Shown: piece after piece, positions 61,053 through 64,000 of the stretch
Layout of the letters: every line of letters begins with the position of its first letter
Position numbering within the stretch: position 1 is the first letter of the stretch
Source of the DNA: Clostridia bacterium
Lineage (GTDB): Bacteria; Bacillota; Clostridia; Lachnospirales; Bianqueaceae
NCBI GenBank assembly: GCA_900764045.1
Contig: CAAFMN010000085.1
Span: 1-64,000, forward strand
Length of the DNA stretch: 64,000 bases
Direction of reading: 5' to 3'
Translations under genes and position numbers: made by a program
Notes under the pieces: model-generated
The model's database searches: none
What the model saw: only the letters and a program-made list of their open reading frames with translations
What the model was told of the DNA's origin: nothing

Positions 61053-62450
61053 ATGCAGCAATTTATGAATGAAGATTTTCTGCTGAAGACCGAGACCGCA
61101 AAGCATCTGTTCCACAACTATGCGGAGAGTCTTCCGATTTATGACTACCATTGTCATATCAGCCCCAAAGAAATCTGGGAAAATAAGAGCTATGAGAATA
61201 TCACTCAGGTATGGCTTTATGGGGATCATTATAAGTGGAGAATCATGCGTGCCGTTGGTATCGATGAGAAGTATATCACCGGTGATTCTACTGACTATGA
61301 AAAGTTCGAAGCATATGCAAAGGCTCTGTCCTATTCTATCGGCAATCCGCTGTATCACTGGTCTCATCTTGAGCTGAAGAGATATTTCGGCGTAGAGGAG
61401 ACTCTGAGCGAGAAGACTGCCCCCATCATCTGGGAGAAGGCCAATGCCGCGCTTAAGAATCTGCCCTGCCGTAAGCTGATTGAAATGTCCAATGTCGCAC
61501 TGGTTGCAACTACGGATGACCCGATTGATTCTCTGGAGTACCATAAGCTGATCCGCGAAGAGGGCGCTATGAAGACCAAGGTTGTACCGGCATTCCGTCC
61601 GGACAAGGCTGTAGATCCCGCAAGAGCGGACTTCGCAGAATACATGGGCAAGCTGGGAGAGGTTTGCGGATTCCCGATCGTTACGGTTGCGGATGTTAAG
61701 AAGGCACTGGAACAGAGAATTCAGTTCTTCCATGAGAATGGCAGCCGAATCTCCGACCACGCGCTGGACTACGTTCCGTTTGTACCGGCAACAGAGGCTG
61801 AGGTAAACGCTGTTCTGGCCAAGGCTCTTCTGTCCCAGCCGATCACTCCCGTTGAGAGAGATCAGTTCCGTACCTATATCATCCAGTTCCTGGCGGCAGA
61901 GTACAGCAAGCGCAACTGGGTAATGCAGTGGCATCTGGCTTCCATCCGCGACAACAATAAGCGTCTGTATCGCTCTCTGGGTCCGGATGTAGGTAATGAC
62001 GCTATTCTGGATGTACATCTGGCCAAGGGTCTGGCCGGCCTGCTCAATGCCTGCGCAGAAGCAGATCAGCTGCCCAAGACGATCCTGTACAGTCTGAATC
62101 CGAACGACAATTATACCCTGATGACTGTCGGCGGCTGCTTCCAGGGCGGCGTCCCCGGCAAGATTCAGCTTGGTTCCGCCTGGTGGTTCAATGATCACAT
62201 TGACGGTATGACCGCTCAGATGCGTGCGGTTGCCAACGTTGGCGTTCTGGGCAAGTTCGTGGGTATGCTGACTGACTCCAGAAGCTTCCTGTCGTATTTC
62301 CGTCATGAGTATTTCCGCCGCATCGCCTGCAACCTGATCGGCGAGTGGGTAGAGAACGGTGAATACCCCAACGATGAAGAGATGCTTAAGAAGATCGTAG
62401 AGGGTATCAGCTATTATAACGCAGTAGAGTATTTCGGTATCGAGCTGTAA
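61053..62450 (+). CDS. uxaC: Glucuronate/galacturonate isomerase
   Basis: A 465-residue isomerase, the normal UxaC length. It converts D-glucuronate and D-galacturonate to fructuronate and tagaturonate, the first step of hexuronate breakdown. IYDYHCHISPKEI carries the metal-binding HxH near residue 30, and ATTDDPIDSLEYHKL, VPAFRPDKAVDP and WHLASIRDNN are family motifs. AAAGGAAAGG lies upstream of the ATG at 61053; the frame is open from 60966 but that extension contains the promoter. Codon use is biased as in kdgK, suggesting high expression. The next gene overlaps by one base (TAATG). Confidence 0.95.
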   Translation: MQQFMNEDFLLKTETAKHLFHNYAESLPIYDYHCHISPKEIWENKSYENITQVWLYGDHYKWRIMRAVGIDEKYITGDSTDYEKFEAYAKALSYSIGNPLYHWSHLELKRYFGVEETLSEKTAPIIWEKANAALKNLPCRKLIEMSNVALVATTDDPIDSLEYHKLIREEGAMKTKVVPAFRPDKAVDPARADFAEYMGKLGEVCGFPIVTVADVKKALEQRIQFFHENGSRISDHALDYVPFVPATEAEVNAVLAKALLSQPITPVERDQFRTYIIQFLAAEYSKRNWVMQWHLASIRDNNKRLYRSLGPDVGNDAILDVHLAKGLAGLLNACAEADQLPKTILYSLNPNDNYTLMTVGGCFQGGVPGKIQLGSAWWFNDHIDGMTAQMRAVANVGVLGKFVGMLTDSRSFLSYFRHEYFRRIACNLIGEWVENGEYPNDEEMLKKIVEGISYYNAVEYFGIEL

Positions 62451-63478
62451 TGCTGGAATGCATCGTTAATGATAAGGAAGAAGGGCGCCGAACGGATCGT
62501 TTTCTTATGAAAATGCTTCCCAAGGCGCCCGGAAGCCTTATATACAAGGCTTTGCGCACAAAGCAGATAAAAGTCAACAACCTTCGCGCCGAAGCCGGGA
62601 CCAAGCTCATGGCCAATGATACGGTTCAGATCTACTTTTCAGAAGAAAGACTTGCGGAATTGGGATACCGTTCAACCGTGCCTGTCACTAAAAATGTGCA
62701 GTCGAAGATTCAAGTTCCGGTACTCTATGAAGATGAGCAGATTCTGATCCTCAATAAACCAGCCGGAGTCCTTTCCCAAAAGGATACCCCCGAGAGTTAT
62801 TCCTTATCCGAATACCTTCTGGAGTATCTGGAGCCGGAAGGCGGATGGCGCGGGACTTTTCGCCCCGGATTATGCAACCGCCTGGACCGGGGGACCTCCG
62901 GAATTGTCGTAGCCGGCAAAACACTGGGAGCGCTTCAGTCTCTAACGGCATCCATCCGGGAACACGAGAGTGAAAAGACTTATCTTGCCATATGTCAGGG
63001 CGTATGTCCCTGGAAGAAAGAAATGTGGCTGCGTCATGAATGGCATAAGGATGTCCGTCAGAACCGGGTTACACTTCGCCGGATTTATGTCGGGCCTCAG
63101 CCTGTTCAGGATACTCATTTTGAGGAGCAAGCTGTTTGCAGAGTCAAAGTGCTTGGTGTTTCCAAACAAAATCATATGACTTTCTTTGAGCTGCATCTGA
63201 TTACTGGCAAAAGCCATCAGCTGCGTGCTCAACTCGCGTCGGAAGGCTTTCCGATCATTGGGGATCACAAATACTGTAAAGCGATGCAAAGAGAGAAAAA
63301 TACGCATCAGCTGCTGCACGCCTGGCGTTTTCAGGCAAAACAGCTTCAGGAACCGCTAAAATACCTGGAGAATCGAATCTTCCAGGCTCCGCTTCCTGAA
63401 GACTTTGCCGCTATACTGAAAAAAACGTTTCCGGCAATGGTTTCAATCTATTGTGAGCAAGGTGAAGACTATGTTTGA
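62450..63478 (+). CDS. RluA-family pseudouridine synthase
   Basis: A 342-residue enzyme. An N-terminal S4 RNA-binding domain (RFLMKMLPKAPGSLIYKALR, TKQIKVNNLRAEAGTKL) is followed by the catalytic fold. The active-site motif is CNRLDRGTSGIVVAGKT: the catalytic Asp is kept, but the usual His before RLD is Asn. SHQLRAQLASEG is the later conserved block. It isomerises uridine in rRNA or tRNA; the site is unknown. Its start overlaps the uxaC stop by one base and its end overlaps pepD by 8 nt, so it is coupled to both. Confidence 0.9.
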   Translation: MLECIVNDKEEGRRTDRFLMKMLPKAPGSLIYKALRTKQIKVNNLRAEAGTKLMANDTVQIYFSEERLAELGYRSTVPVTKNVQSKIQVPVLYEDEQILILNKPAGVLSQKDTPESYSLSEYLLEYLEPEGGWRGTFRPGLCNRLDRGTSGIVVAGKTLGALQSLTASIREHESEKTYLAICQGVCPWKKEMWLRHEWHKDVRQNRVTLRRIYVGPQPVQDTHFEEQAVCRVKVLGVSKQNHMTFFELHLITGKSHQLRAQLASEGFPIIGDHKYCKAMQREKNTHQLLHAWRFQAKQLQEPLKYLENRIFQAPLPEDFAAILKKTFPAMVSIYCEQGEDYV

Positions 63479-64000
63479 AGACTGCAAATATCAGAATGTA
63501 TTTGAAAATTTTGCAAAGATTTGTGCGATTCCTCATGGATCCTATCATGAAAAAGCAATCAGCGATTATTTGTACCAGTTTGCATCGGAGCACGGTTATG
63601 AAGCCGTGCAGGATGAAGCACTCAACGTACTGGTCCGAATCCCAGCCTCGGAAGGGCGTGAAGCAGAACCTTCCTTGCTTCTGCAAGGACATATGGATAT
63701 GGTTTGTGAAAAGAATGCCGATGTTCTGCATGACTTTCTGAAAGACCCGATTCGGCTTCGTCGTGAAGGTGACTGGCTGATGGCTCAGGGAACGACCCTG
63801 GGCGGAGACGACGGAATCGCTATCGCTTATATGATGACACTGATAGAAGATCCTTCCGTATCCCATCCCACTCTGGAGCTCCTGATGACAGTATCTGAAG
63901 AGACCGGTATGGACGGCGCCAAGAATCTGGATAAGAGCATCCTGCGCTCCAAGCGTATGATCAATCTCGACTCGGAAGAAGAGGGCGTATTCATTGCCGG
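63471..64000 (+). CDS. pepD: Aminoacyl-histidine dipeptidase (N-terminal part, cut by window)
   Basis: The first 176 residues of an M20-family metallopeptidase that splits Xaa-His and other dipeptides. It begins MFEDCKYQNVFENFAKICAI. It has the metal motif LQGHMDMV (His-x-Asp), the bridging-Asp motif TTLGGDDGIAIAYMM and the catalytic Glu pair in SEETGMDGAKNLD, in the PepD/M20C pattern. The frame is open to the end of the window. The ATG lies 8 nt inside the previous gene. The family function is inferred from these motifs. Confidence 0.92.
   Translation, partial: MFEDCKYQNVFENFAKICAIPHGSYHEKAISDYLYQFASEHGYEAVQDEALNVLVRIPASEGREAEPSLLLQGHMDMVCEKNADVLHDFLKDPIRLRREGDWLMAQGTTLGGDDGIAIAYMMTLIEDPSVSHPTLELLMTVSEETGMDGAKNLDKSILRSKRMINLDSEEEGVFIA

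Overview
This window looks like chromosomal DNA from an anaerobic, probably spore-forming member of the Clostridia, most likely Lachnospiraceae or a close relative. The reasons are purine-rich Shine-Dalgarno sites before almost every gene, many vegetative promoters with a 17-nt spacer, the paired glgC/glgD glycogen genes, the rpmE - DUF1385 - prmC - prfA order, a PdaA-type cortex deacetylase, several MATE pumps and IS200-type insertion remnants. Family assignments come from motifs read in the translations. No database search was run.

Layout. 1-5.9 kb: the end of a sugar ABC permease, a TetR regulator, tRNA-Gln, a MATE pump, a long M29 aminopeptidase and trxB. 6-12.3 kb: a membrane protein, a lipoprotein deacetylase, a YerC/TrpR-like regulator, pcrA and ligA. 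12.4-18.9 kb: glycogen genes glgC-glgD-glgA-glgP. 18.9-23.6 kb: pdaA, an acidic protein, a KDG kinase and two membrane proteins. 23.6-27 kb: rpmE and the release-factor cluster. 27-31.3 kb: a lipoprotein, a zinc-ribbon protein, a decayed IS200 fragment, an XRE regulator split by an in-frame stop codon, and luxS. 31.4-42 kb: an EF-G-like GTPase, two small proteins, an AEC carrier, a cytidylate-kinase-like protein, leuS, a membrane-anchored beta-propeller and a second MATE pump. 42.0-43.8 kb is the accessory island: IS200 ends, three 73-bp hairpin repeats, an orphan PD-(D/E)XK-like protein and a decayed tnpA. 43.8-64 kb: thrE, glyA, a cysteine desulfidase family gene, mntP, pfkA, a hydrolase, an RNA methyltransferase, mrp, vanZ-like, a deacetylase, a giant acyl-CoA dehydratase activase, a small protein, a HAD phosphatase convergent with a third MATE pump, tRNA-Thr, uxaC, an RluA-type synthase and the start of pepD.

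How the genes fit together. The glg cluster makes ADP-glucose, polymerises it and degrades the glycogen; no branching enzyme is present here. uxaC and the KDG kinase fit hexuronate catabolism but lie 40 kb apart. glyA, the cysteine desulfidase gene and luxS serve one-carbon and sulfur amino acid metabolism. Three NodB-type deacetylases point to cell wall or cortex remodelling.

The most unusual stretch is 42.0-43.8 kb together with its relative at 28.8-29.0 kb. Pieces of the same IS200/IS605-type element occur at three places in one orientation. Both retained left ends directly follow the T-tract of a transcription terminator, and one retained right end now appears to terminate a neighbouring gene.
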